From CTSoil-075 sp042610375 (lineage in GTDB: Bacteria; Bacillota; Negativicutes; DSM-13327): 64,000 bases of DNA. Position 1 is the stretch's first letter; the number at the start of each line of letters is the position of its first letter. Positions 9,850 through 17,879 of this stretch are shown here, piece after piece. The notes below the pieces were generated by a model. That model was not told the DNA's origin. It did no database searches and saw only the letters and a list, made by a program, of their open reading frames with translations. The stretch spans positions 372,001-436,000 of the forward strand of contig NZ_JBGJZL010000004.1 in assembly GCF_042610375.1 (NCBI RefSeq), in the 5' to 3' direction. A program made the position numbers and the translations under genes.

Positions 9850-10158
9850 ATGAGTGAACAAACTGATGCAGTAGAAGATAATTATTTAAACCAGCTATAT
9901 AAGGATCTCTATCTAAAATCAGCTATGGATATCAATGCAACGATTGATATCATTTCCTGGATTGAAGACCTATCCCACGGTGAAAAATCCGAGACTTACA
10001 ATGGCATGTTTGCAGAAAACCTGTGTCTGCCAGGAAAACCGCCAATAGAATTAGTTACAGAATTCAAGAATTTTTGGGCTACTCGTACCGAGGAACCTAG
10101 TCTAAACAATATTTTTGAATTGAGAAATTCTCTCTATCGATTTCAAACTTTATACTGA
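9850..10158 (+). CDS. Small acidic protein of unknown function (102 aa)
   Basis: The ATG at 9850 is preceded by AAGGAGGAGATTAGG, so it is preferred over the in-frame TTG 25 codons upstream. The product is soluble, acidic and probably helical (…NQLYKDLYLKSAMDINATID…), with no motif I recognise. It stands between two well-terminated units. The strong ribosome-binding site supports a real gene; no function can be given. Confidence 0.6.
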   Translation: MSEQTDAVEDNYLNQLYKDLYLKSAMDINATIDIISWIEDLSHGEKSETYNGMFAENLCLPGKPPIELVTEFKNFWATRTEEPSLNNIFELRNSLYRFQTLY

Positions 10159-10272
10159 AACGTAAGCTAACAATTCATTAAAACCCCACTCTAAAAAGTG
10201 GTTAATGCCTAAGGTTTAGGGAATCAACCGCTATCATGATGGCTGATCCAAAATTTCGGTTCCTTTTTTCCT

Positions 10273-10347
10273 CGGACATTGCCAAAGAACCCCCAATCGT
10301 AGTTTTATTATCCTATGATTGAGGGTTCTTTTGCAATGTCCGTTTTT
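10273..10347 (+). terminator. Long terminator hairpin
   Basis: CGGACATTGC..AAAGAACCC pairs with GGGTTCTTTTGCAATGTCCG, followed by TTTTTG. It ends the small-gene unit at 9574-10158. Just downstream (10360-10425) a short GGGGACAGTCC/GGAAC palindromic fragment looks like residue of a repetitive element. Confidence 0.85.
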
Positions 10348-10535
10348 GTTGGTCCAGTTTAGTTGGGGACAGTCCTTTTTGGCATAGAGTTATCAAAAAA
10401 GGAACGGACTTACTATTACATATAACGGCGAATAGCGGGTATTCATTCTTTCATAGGGAAAAAGGTGGGTTTGCTAGTGCTAGGCCATGGATCGTCTCCA
10501 CCATTCAAATCACGAATTTCTTTAAAAAATATATA

Positions 10536-10574
10536 ATTGAGAATAAATTTCTTAAAATGCAATTTATTCTCAAT
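10536..10574. promoter_or_regulatory. 14-bp inverted repeat, candidate operator
   Basis: ATTGAGAATAAATT and its exact reverse complement AATTTATTCTCAAT are separated by 11 bases. They lie 80 bases upstream of the Fe-S protein gene at 10654. The centre-to-centre spacing of the arms is about 25 bases. No U-run follows, so an operator is more likely than a terminator. Confidence 0.55.
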
Positions 10575-10653
10575 CTAATTTAAGTCTAGGAGATAGTAAA
10601 AAATCTTGCAATATAGTATTATCCTTTTAGAGTATCTTGTAAGGAGGAACAAA

Positions 10654-11304
10654 ATGTCATATATTTATTTTCCAAGCTGTAAGTTTACAGCTTATTCATC
10701 TGAGAGTAGCAAAAAAATTCAACAGTATTTGAGCAAAAAGTACGAAGTCAATATTACGGGGTGCTGTCGCCCAAATCATAAAAAGTTAACGGAGCAGGAT
10801 ACAGCAGTATACATATGCAATACTTGTGCAGCCTTTATTCAAGAAGATGCGCTACAAGCAAAAGCAATTAGTGTATGGGAACTTTTAGCGGAAGATAACG
10901 AATTTCCGTGGACAGATTATCATGGCGAAAAGATGACAGTACAAGATTGTTGGAGAGTATATGATAACCGAACTCAGCAGGATGCAATTCGTAAAATATT
11001 GAAACGCATGAATATCGAGATAGTAGAAATCGAGAACAACTTTAAAAAAACAGATTTTTGCGGCACTTCTTTATTGGAAGTATTACCGCCGCAAAATGGA
11101 GAATTTGCTCCGAATCGTTTTATTGAAAAAGCAAAAGATAAGTTTATTCCACACTCAAAAGATGAGCAAGAAAAACTTATGAAAGAATACTGCGCACAAT
11201 TTACCACTGACAAGGTAATCTGCTATTGTACAGCGTGTGTTCAAGGGGTAAAGTTGGGTGGTGTGAAAGGAATACATCTGTTGGATTTGATAGGGATTGA
11301 CTGA
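10654..11304 (+). CDS. Cysteine-rich (CCG-type) Fe-S protein
   Basis: A 216-residue soluble protein. The start ATG 10654 has AAGGAGGAAC immediately upstream. It carries two cysteine-rich halves of the heterodisulfide-reductase-B type: FPSCKF, GCCRP and CNTC in the first, DFCGTSLLE and CYCTAC in the second. Such domains bind a 4Fe-4S cluster and act in electron or thiol/disulfide transfer, usually with a flavin or ferredoxin partner. No partner gene is adjacent; the gene appears monocistronic behind the inverted repeat at 10536-10574. The family is moderately secure, the reaction unknown. Confidence 0.7.
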   Translation: MSYIYFPSCKFTAYSSESSKKIQQYLSKKYEVNITGCCRPNHKKLTEQDTAVYICNTCAAFIQEDALQAKAISVWELLAEDNEFPWTDYHGEKMTVQDCWRVYDNRTQQDAIRKILKRMNIEIVEIENNFKKTDFCGTSLLEVLPPQNGEFAPNRFIEKAKDKFIPHSKDEQEKLMKEYCAQFTTDKVICYCTACVQGVKLGGVKGIHLLDLIGID

Positions 11305-11321
11305 AAGATTGTAAATAATAT

Positions 11322-11512
11322 TTAAACAAGTGCTGTGCCATTAATTCCTCGACCGAGTTCGCCAAATCTCTGGGTACCTTTTAACAATAAAATTCTCATG
11401 ATTAGTGCCTTCCACTTATCTCCTAAGAGATTAACTGTTACTTCAATCGTGTCACTCCTTAGATACTCATTACTTACAGAAAGGTAAGTATATGACTTTA
11501 TAGTGCCTACTT
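11322..11512 (-). pseudogene. Remnant of an HxlR-family regulator
   Basis: The minus strand reads TIEVTVNLLGDKWKALIMRI…GTQRFGELGRGINGTALV then TAA. This is the first half of the winged helix typical of HxlR regulators (usually ~110 residues). It lacks a start codon in frame and stops in the middle of the recognition helix. A sequence reading AAGGAGTG lies upstream in another frame, suggesting a frameshift near the original start. Confidence 0.7.
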
Positions 11513-11697
11513 GCGATAAGTTTGAATAATCTTTATTATGATATTTGTAACGTTACATTTCAAGTTGCAATAAAACTTCAAGTACTAAATCTTTATAATT
11601 AGTACTTGCTCTGATTGGTACGCTGTTATTAAGTTGCTTCTTGAGTAAGGATAAGATTAAATCAATTTGAACTTGTGTTGCAGCCCTTAAAGAAAGG

Positions 11698-12522
11698 ATG
11701 AGTGCCATTAATCGACTTCTATTTGGGATATCCGGGCTTCCCATTGGTAATGGACAGAAGTTCAACTACGCTTCAGGAATAAACTATCTGAAGGAACTCG
11801 GGCTTGATGCTATGGAACTTTTGTTTGTTAGGTCTGTCAACGTATCGGATAAGAACAAAGATGCAATATTGAAAAACAAACTAGCAAATGACTTTTATTT
11901 ATCGGCCCATGGATCACATTATATAAATCTAAACGCTGATGAGTTGGAGAAACAAGAAGAATCGATTCGAAGAATCTTAGATGCGGTAGAGGGTCTAGCT
12001 AAAGTCCAAGGTCGAAGTCTTATTTTTCACCCTGGTTATTATTTGAAAGATTCGAAAGAGACGACGTATGATACTATAAGAAAAAACTTGTCTAGGATGC
12101 CATACAATGGAATTGATTATAGATTGGAGACTACCGGGAAGGGAACTCAATTTGGAACACTTCAAGAATTGGTGTCTCTGTGTAAAGAAATCAGTTCATG
12201 TAAACTATGTGTTGATTTTGCTCATATACATGCAAGAAATAACGGCAGCTTAAAAGATTATGACGACTTTGCGAAAATACTGCAATATATAATAGACGAA
12301 TTAGGTCAAGTTGCTTTAGATGATCTTCATATTCATATGGGTGGAGTCAAGTATAGCAAGAAAGGCGAGCAAAATCACCTTCCACTAGAGGAAAGCGACT
12401 TTAACTTTAACGCCTGTTTGAAAGCATTAAAGGATTTTGATGTGAAAGGCTGCGTCATATGCGAAGGACCCAGAGTTGAAAATGATGCTTTATTGTTGAA
12501 AAGAGTATATGAGAATTTATAG
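11698..12522 (+). CDS. Endonuclease IV-like / sugar-isomerase-like TIM barrel
   Basis: A 274-residue protein of the AP-endonuclease-2 (xylose-isomerase-like barrel) superfamily. Recognisable blocks are LLFGISGLPIGNGQKFNYAS at the start, LSAHGSHYIN, IFHPGYY, RLETTGKG, CVDFAHIHAR and DLHIHMGG. These supply the His, Glu and Asp metal ligands expected for endonuclease IV. Bacterial Nfo normally has 280-300 residues. It may be a DNA-repair enzyme or a related sugar-metabolising barrel. The ribosome-binding site is poor (AAAGG abuts the ATG), so the true start is uncertain. Confidence 0.75.
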   Translation: MSAINRLLFGISGLPIGNGQKFNYASGINYLKELGLDAMELLFVRSVNVSDKNKDAILKNKLANDFYLSAHGSHYINLNADELEKQEESIRRILDAVEGLAKVQGRSLIFHPGYYLKDSKETTYDTIRKNLSRMPYNGIDYRLETTGKGTQFGTLQELVSLCKEISSCKLCVDFAHIHARNNGSLKDYDDFAKILQYIIDELGQVALDDLHIHMGGVKYSKKGEQNHLPLEESDFNFNACLKALKDFDVKGCVICEGPRVENDALLLKRVYENL

Positions 12523-12718
12523 ATCGGAGTTGGAGGTGGAGAAGATACCATTTGGAAATGGTATGGTTTAGCGCGTAAGTAAAAGCGGATTAGTTGACTT
12601 GGCGGAATACAGAAAAATAGATCACAAATTGCCACAAGTGATTTATGCGAAATATTTATTACTTGTACCAAATAAAATAAATTCTAATGCAAATTCTATA
12701 CGTATAAGGGGTGATCAA

Positions 12719-13354
12719 ATGTCAAATATTTATGAGGATTTACATCAATTCAGTTCTTATGTTCCACCTATTGATCTTACATTTCACCAGTATCTATTAT
12801 TAACTGATGAACCTCTATTGGTTCATACTGGAAGCATTAAGCAGGCGGAGAACTTGATACCACAACTGAAAAGTGTTCTCGATGGAAGGCAGTTGAAATA
12901 TATATTTATTTCACATTTTGAATCGGACGAATGCGGAGGCCTGTCACTGTTATTGAAGAATTTTCCCGAGGCTAAGCCCATTTGTTCTGAAATTACTGCA
13001 CGACAGTTGAGTGGCTTTGGAATTACAGATGATGTTATAAGTAAAAAAACAGGAGAGAAACTGACGACAGGCGGCTATGAACTTGAATTCATTAGTTACC
13101 CATCTGAGATGCATCTGTGGGAAGGTTTATTGCTTGTAGAAACCAAACGAAGAATATTCTTTAGCAGTGACTTAGTGTTTCGCTTTGGAAAAACCGCTGG
13201 CACAGTAATAGAGGGGAATTGGCAGTCAGAAGTAAACGGAATAACTCAAGAACAGGTATCAGACCCCGAGCGAAGGGCAAAGCTGCAGCAAACTTTATCT
13301 CAATTAAACCCTGCGTTTGTAGCCACTGGTCATGGATCATGCATTAAGCTTTAA
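12719..13354 (+). CDS. MBL-fold protein, flavodiiron-like metal site
   Basis: A 211-residue protein resembling the diiron module of flavodiiron/ODP-type proteins without the flavodoxin part. ATG 12719 follows AAGGGGTGATCAA, which fixes the start. Metal-site elements are SHFESDECGG, MHLWEG, FFSSDLV and TGHGSC. Compared with HxExDH in the intact FprA at 37942-39129, the last histidine is a glutamate here. It may sense or reduce O2 or NO, but catalysis is unproven. Confidence 0.75.
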   Translation: MSNIYEDLHQFSSYVPPIDLTFHQYLLLTDEPLLVHTGSIKQAENLIPQLKSVLDGRQLKYIFISHFESDECGGLSLLLKNFPEAKPICSEITARQLSGFGITDDVISKKTGEKLTTGGYELEFISYPSEMHLWEGLLLVETKRRIFFSSDLVFRFGKTAGTVIEGNWQSEVNGITQEQVSDPERRAKLQQTLSQLNPAFVATGHGSCIKL

Positions 13355-13671
13355 AAGTCAAGTTTATCATTGTCCCAGGTGTTAGGGAAAAGGCGATATT
13401 TTGAGGATAAATGGACTGGAAATAGGAGGAAAATTTGGTAAAAATGCTTTGATTTTTCAAATTTCGAGCTCGATCCAGTCGCGCTAACGAACGAGACAGG
13501 GAATGGTGGAGCATCTTGGAATAAAAAAGGACAAAATTAACATTTGCTACTATCATTGCTGAACTTGTTCTGCGTTTTAAAGATATAATTTAACATGATA
13601 TGAAAAAATTACCATTGCTAATAGCTAAAATAGACATCATCCTTACTAAACGCCATAGGTCATTGGGAAAA
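13355..13671. other. Intergenic, no gene seen
   Basis: Between the MBL gene and the hairpin at 13672. A 70-codon minus-strand frame here has no ribosome-binding site and no recognisable content. No RNA or repeat was found. Confidence 0.4.
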
Positions 13672-13714
13672 AAGAACCTCCTGTTATAGAACAACTATAA
13701 CAGGAGGTTCTTCT
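13672..13714 (+). terminator. Strong hairpin terminator
   Basis: GAACCTCCTGTTATAG and its reverse complement enclose a 4-base loop, followed by TTCTTCT. It is placed well after the MBL gene. Confidence 0.75.
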
Positions 13715-13896
13715 ATGTCCACAAAATACATAAACATACACTGTAGTTATAAATAGAATTCAACAATGTGGTAGACATTTCTTGATTTTTTTAAATAGCT
13801 GTTTCTTTACTTTTTAAGTGCAAAGATAGTACAATGAGGCAAAGATATTTAATTCTTATACTTGATAAATTATGCAGTAAGGGGAGGGGAAATAGT

Positions 13897-14697
13897 ATGA
13901 GTGGAATACAATTTTATCGTGATAAAAATTTGCCCTTTTTTGAGCTGAAAATTTGTAATACAAGTGAGATGTCCTATAAAAAACATGCTCACGAGGAATA
14001 TTCGATTGGTATTGTCGATCAAGGGAGAAGTTATTTTTGGTACGAAGGGAAGGTTGATGAGATATATCCTAAAACCATGGTGTTCCTTCCGCCTGATTTA
14101 ATACATGCCTGTAATCCAGTAAATCAGGACCTTTGGAAATATAAAATGCTTTTTATAAATCAGGATTGGGTGCAAGGCTTTATGAAAAGTAAGGGTAGCT
14201 TTGCGTTGAATAATCCAATAATTAAAGATGTTTCGGTATATAAAACTTTTCAGACGATAAACAACATGATGAAAAGTCTAAAAAGTAATGTGAGTCCATT
14301 AAAGAAGGAAGCAAGTATATTAGCTGTATTCGAACAATCTTTGAGTGGTGAAAAAAGAATAGGTGACATCAAATACAAGAAAGAGCATCCTAAGTTAAAA
14401 ATGATTAGGGAATATTTACATAGCTATTTCTTAGAAAAAGTTACATTGGATCAGTTAGAACAAGCTTCAGGGTTAAACAAGTTCCATATTATCCGATCAT
14501 TTAAAGAAACGTTTAAGGTACCGCCTCATACCTATCAGACATTGCTAAGAGTAAATTATGCTAAAAAAGAGTTGTGTAAACATCGACAGATGGCAGAAGT
14601 AGCTAATGAAGCTGGATTTTATGATCAAAGTCATTTTATTAAAGTATTTAAGGGCTATACTGGAATAACGCCTGATAAGTATCAAAAATTTATGTAA
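13897..14697 (+). CDS. AraC-family regulator with N-terminal cupin
   Basis: A 266-residue regulator. ATG 13897 follows GGGGAGGGGAAATAGT and is preferred over the in-frame codon 21 positions upstream. Residues ~15-130 form an AraC-binding cupin (HAHEEYSIGIVDQG, then FLPPDLIHACNP), the ligand sensor. Residues ~165-266 hold the double HTH (LDQLEQASGLNKFHIIRSFK and VANEAGFYDQSHFIKVFK). It is the first gene before the DUF2000/decarboxylase/arginase-like genes and is the natural candidate to control them. Confidence 0.88.
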   Translation: MSGIQFYRDKNLPFFELKICNTSEMSYKKHAHEEYSIGIVDQGRSYFWYEGKVDEIYPKTMVFLPPDLIHACNPVNQDLWKYKMLFINQDWVQGFMKSKGSFALNNPIIKDVSVYKTFQTINNMMKSLKSNVSPLKKEASILAVFEQSLSGEKRIGDIKYKKEHPKLKMIREYLHSYFLEKVTLDQLEQASGLNKFHIIRSFKETFKVPPHTYQTLLRVNYAKKELCKHRQMAEVANEAGFYDQSHFIKVFKGYTGITPDKYQKFM

Positions 14698-14743
14698 TTT
14701 AGTATTGACCAACGCGGTGAGTGGCTTCTTAAGGCCTAATAGC

Positions 14744-14779
14744 AATTGACGACACTAGTTTAGTGTCGTCAATTTTTTA
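14744..14779 (+). terminator. Terminator after AraC regulator
   Basis: ATTGACGACACTA and TAGTGTCGTCAAT form a compact hairpin followed by TTTTTT. Confidence 0.9.
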
Positions 14780-14837
14780 CAATACATAGCTGATTTGCTT
14801 TGCTAAAATGAATAAAACAAGGGAGGGCGAATATATA

Positions 14838-15248
14838 ATGAAGATTGTCATGGTTATCAATAAAGAACTTCCGCTTGGACTAGTAGCCAATACGGCTGCA
14901 GTGCTGGGAATCAGTCTGAGTAACATATTTCAACAGGACATTGTAGGATGCGATATAGAAGATGCTAATGGCAATGTACATATAGGAATTACTGCTCAAA
15001 CAATTCCTATTTTAAGTGGTAGTAGAGAACAGATTAAAGATATGCGGGATTTGATGTTTGGCAGTACTTATTCTGAAATAACGGTTATAGATTTCAGCGA
15101 GGTTGCTCAAAAATGTTTGGATTATCAAGACTATATCAGACTACTTTCCAGTTTGCAAAGTTCGGATCTTTATTATTTAGGTATTTGCTTGTATGGTCCG
15201 AAGAAAAAAGTAAATAAACTAACAGGAAATTTGGGCTTATTACGATAG
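14838..15248 (+). CDS. DUF2000 family protein
   Basis: A 136-residue protein matching my recollection of DUF2000 (opening KIVMVINKELPLGLVANTAA, then LSNIFQQDIVG). ATG 14838 has GGGAGGGCG upstream. Members are small soluble proteins without an assigned reaction. It lies 44 bases upstream of the decarboxylase-like gene with no terminator between, so the two are probably one transcript. Confidence 0.75.
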   Translation: MKIVMVINKELPLGLVANTAAVLGISLSNIFQQDIVGCDIEDANGNVHIGITAQTIPILSGSREQIKDMRDLMFGSTYSEITVIDFSEVAQKCLDYQDYIRLLSSLQSSDLYYLGICLYGPKKKVNKLTGNLGLLR

Positions 15249-15292
15249 CAAGCATAAAGAGTATAAATATATGAAATGAGGAGAATGACATA

Positions 15293-16102
15293 ATGCTTAA
15301 AGGATATACACTTCCAAGAACGCCACGCGGAACATCAAGTCTTGCACCGAAACCGCCATGGCATTACGTGGGTAATGCACTTGCAGTTGAGTATGAGGTA
15401 AATGAAGTAGTTGCCGCAACATTTTTGCCTGATGGTCTGGATTTAGTTTCAAGCCGCTGCGTTGCATATTTTATTGAATGGCAGTACTCTAGCGAGACTA
15501 AAGAAGATTTTTTAGATCCTGTTTGTAGTCAATATCGTGAAACGATTATTTTATTATCGGCTCAATTTGCGGGGATGCCCGTAGCCTACTGCCCGTTTAT
15601 ATGGGTTGACCAAGATGTTGCCTTAATGCGAGGTCTTGTGCAGGGGTGGCCTAAACAAATGGGATCAACATGGATTACGCGTGCTTATGATTTGCCATCA
15701 AAAGCAAATCCTATTATAGGAGCAGGTGGAAAGTTTGGCGCTACTTTATCCGTTAAAGACCGTCGTTTGATCGAAGCACAAATCACTCTAGGGGAATTAA
15801 CTGATTCTCTTCCTGCGCCTAATTTTGCAAGCGCCGTTAATGTACGATACTTTCCAGAGCTTGCTGCAGGCAAACATGGGAAACCGGCAGTACACGAACT
15901 CGTTCAGCTTAAATCACGTGATGTTGTGGTGGCTCCGATCTGGAAAGGGGAAGCTACAATGGAATTTTTTGATCATCCATATATGGAACTTCCAGATTTG
16001 CGGCCGACATCAGTTGGTGCTGGATATCGTTTTTCTTTTGCACTTACTGTTGATGATTTGACTCATCTTCGCGATTTACGTACAAATGATTTAGCATATT
16101 AA
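15293..16102 (+). CDS. Acetoacetate decarboxylase-family enzyme
   Basis: A 269-residue protein of the acetoacetate decarboxylase fold. In the family a Schiff-base lysine sits in a G-[WY]-P-K motif; here it is K121 in QGWPKQMGS. The substrate is uncertain: the superfamily includes decarboxylases and also dehydratases/aldolases acting on other oxo-acids. Length and start (ATG after GAGGAGAATGACATA) are normal. Context with DUF2000 and an arginase-like gene does not suggest solventogenesis, since no CoA-transferase or alcohol dehydrogenase is adjacent. Confidence 0.85.
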   Translation: MLKGYTLPRTPRGTSSLAPKPPWHYVGNALAVEYEVNEVVAATFLPDGLDLVSSRCVAYFIEWQYSSETKEDFLDPVCSQYRETIILLSAQFAGMPVAYCPFIWVDQDVALMRGLVQGWPKQMGSTWITRAYDLPSKANPIIGAGGKFGATLSVKDRRLIEAQITLGELTDSLPAPNFASAVNVRYFPELAAGKHGKPAVHELVQLKSRDVVVAPIWKGEATMEFFDHPYMELPDLRPTSVGAGYRFSFALTVDDLTHLRDLRTNDLAY

Positions 16103-16237
16103 GGTATGTAAGGTATTGCGTGACTTGTTCGTTAAATGGTCTTATTTGCCGTAAAATAAGTTTCTCCGTGTAATCTAATACGTATAAGAAGGAAATAATT
16201 CCATTAAAAGCATAAAATTTTTTTTTTACAAGGATTT

Positions 16238-16270
16238 TATAATATTTAACAGGAATAGTTAAATATTATA
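16238..16270. promoter_or_regulatory. 13-bp inverted repeat before arginase-like gene
   Basis: TATAATATTTAAC and its exact reverse complement GTTAAATATTATA are separated by 7 bases and end directly before the AAGGAAG ribosome-binding site of the gene at 16287. It could be an operator or an mRNA hairpin masking translation initiation. Confidence 0.55.
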
Positions 16271-16286
16271 AAAGGAAGTGAGCTAG

Positions 16287-17150
16287 ATGTGCAAACAACT
16301 CAATTTATTCTTCCCTGAGTGGCAGGGAGGACCTTATCGTCAGGTTTATGATGGAGCAAAGCAACTAGTAGAAACACTCGAAAAAAGGCTCTTGTTTCAG
16401 AAGATTTTTGTAGACTTGAATGAAAAACTAGTGACGGAAAACAACATCATCGGCTACAAGACAATACTTAGTCAACAGATGGAAGCTATCGAAACGATTA
16501 ACAAGTACCAGCCTGACTCAATTTTTACCGTGGGAGGAAATTGTAGTGTAGGCATAGCTCCTATTGATTACCTCAATCGGCGTTTTAGTGGCGATTTGGC
16601 GGTAGTTTGGCTTGACGCACATGGAGATATCAATACACCAGAAAGTTCTTTAAGTAAATATTTTACGGGAATGCCCATTCGTCATTTACTGGGAGAAGGC
16701 GATGCTGAGATTGGCTGCTTGCTGTCCTCTACACTAAAACCAGAGCAGATTATTCTGGCGGGAACTAGGAGTCTAGACGCGGCAGAATCAGAGTATATCC
16801 AAAAGGCAGGAATAAAAATTATCCCGCCGGAAACATTGGATTCATCCCCGGAGACAATTGCTCATTATATTTCATCCAAAGGCTTTAAATATGTCTATGT
16901 TCATATAGATACAGATGTATTATCAGAGACTGCATTTCATTTCAGCGCATGGCCCAGTAAAACAGGCATTAGTCTAGAAACATTGATAAGCATACTAGAG
17001 GGTATTAATAGGAAATTAAGAGTAGTTGGAGCAAGTTTAGTAGAATTTTTTCCCTGTGATGAATTAGGAATGGGTCAATTGCAGTTGATTCTAAATAAAC
17101 TCGTCTTTAATAAGCATAGTCTGGTTGATACTCAAGGATGCATAAGATGA
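16287..17150 (+). CDS. Arginase/agmatinase-family protein with altered metal site
   Basis: A 287-residue ureohydrolase-fold protein. The dimanganese motifs are at GGNCS (83-87), DAHGD (110-114) and HIDTD (206-210). In canonical members the first motif is GGDHS, whose His binds manganese; here position 86 is Cys. The remaining aspartates and H112 are kept. The reaction would be hydrolysis of a guanidino or formimino group if active. It starts 184 bases after the decarboxylase-like gene, behind its own inverted repeat, so it may be separately controlled. Confidence 0.82.
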   Translation: MCKQLNLFFPEWQGGPYRQVYDGAKQLVETLEKRLLFQKIFVDLNEKLVTENNIIGYKTILSQQMEAIETINKYQPDSIFTVGGNCSVGIAPIDYLNRRFSGDLAVVWLDAHGDINTPESSLSKYFTGMPIRHLLGEGDAEIGCLLSSTLKPEQIILAGTRSLDAAESEYIQKAGIKIIPPETLDSSPETIAHYISSKGFKYVYVHIDTDVLSETAFHFSAWPSKTGISLETLISILEGINRKLRVVGASLVEFFPCDELGMGQLQLILNKLVFNKHSLVDTQGCIR

Positions 17151-17416
17151 AGTAGGACAAAAACAAGGGATAGGTGCATTGTTTCAAAATATGACCTAGG
17201 CCAGACTTGCCGGACACTTGAAAGACGGGGACAGTGGATTGTCTTGAAATAAAAAACAAAAAGATGGCGAAATTAACCATGAGATAATTGCAATGTGTCA
17301 ATGTAGTAATTGAAGGCAGTAAACCTATTCCTGTATCCCTTCCATTCATTTTGTGCAGACTCTAATATAATTGACAACAGTATTAATAATGTAATTATAA
17401 GAAAGGTGGTAGACTT

Positions 17417-17686
17417 ATGAAAGATATTACTGTGCTTATAACAGATTGGTGCCCTCATTGTAAAAGAGCAATTAATTGGATTGATGAAGTAAAGCAAGAG
17501 AATCCGAAATATAAAGACATAAAAGTAGAAATCATTGATGAAGAGAAGACGCCTGCAATTGCAAAACAATACGATTACTATTATGTTCCAACTTACTATG
17601 TAGGAAATCGTAAAGTGTTTGAAGGTGGCACTACTAAAGACATTGTACATAAAGTGTTTGAAGAAGCCAGTAAAACAGATCGTTAA
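17417..17686 (+). CDS. Thioredoxin/glutaredoxin-like protein
   Basis: An 89-residue thioredoxin-fold protein with a dithiol WCPHCK near the N-terminus (C13, C16) and the expected cis-proline region YYYVPTYYVG. An AAGAAAGGTGG site precedes the ATG. It lacks a signal peptide, so it acts in the cytosol, probably in thiol/disulfide exchange. No reductase is adjacent. It is a single gene bounded by the terminator at 17796. Confidence 0.85.
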   Translation: MKDITVLITDWCPHCKRAINWIDEVKQENPKYKDIKVEIIDEEKTPAIAKQYDYYYVPTYYVGNRKVFEGGTTKDIVHKVFEEASKTDR

Positions 17687-17795
17687 TTTTATGGACTTTC
17701 ATTGTTATGGCACTCGGTATAGGACGTGGATATTTCTTGCCCAGTTTTTCAGTCTGGTTATCGAATATTACCTTAATTCCTATAATATACTTATA

Positions 17796-17839
17796 AAAAG
17801 CAGCAATCTCTGGCACAGTCAGAGATTGCTGCTTTTTAT
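17796..17839. terminator. Bidirectional terminator
   Basis: AAAAAGCAGCAATCTCTG pairs with CAGAGATTGCTGCTTTTT around a 7-base loop. It serves the thioredoxin-like gene (plus) and the broken AraC gene (minus). Confidence 0.9.
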
Positions 17840-17879
17840 CAGTATATTAGCAACTGCCATTATAGAGTTTGCTATAAAA

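Noticed and set aside
11553..11765. 70-codon minus-strand open frame overlapping the start of the endonuclease IV-like gene
   Set aside because: Overlaps the start of a better-supported gene on the other strand and has no ribosome-binding site; might be a remnant but nothing is recognisable.
17200..17260. GACGGGGACAGTGGATTGTC-like fragment, similar in style to GGGGACAGTCC at 10360
   Set aside because: Too short and imperfect to call a repeat family or transposon remnant with confidence.
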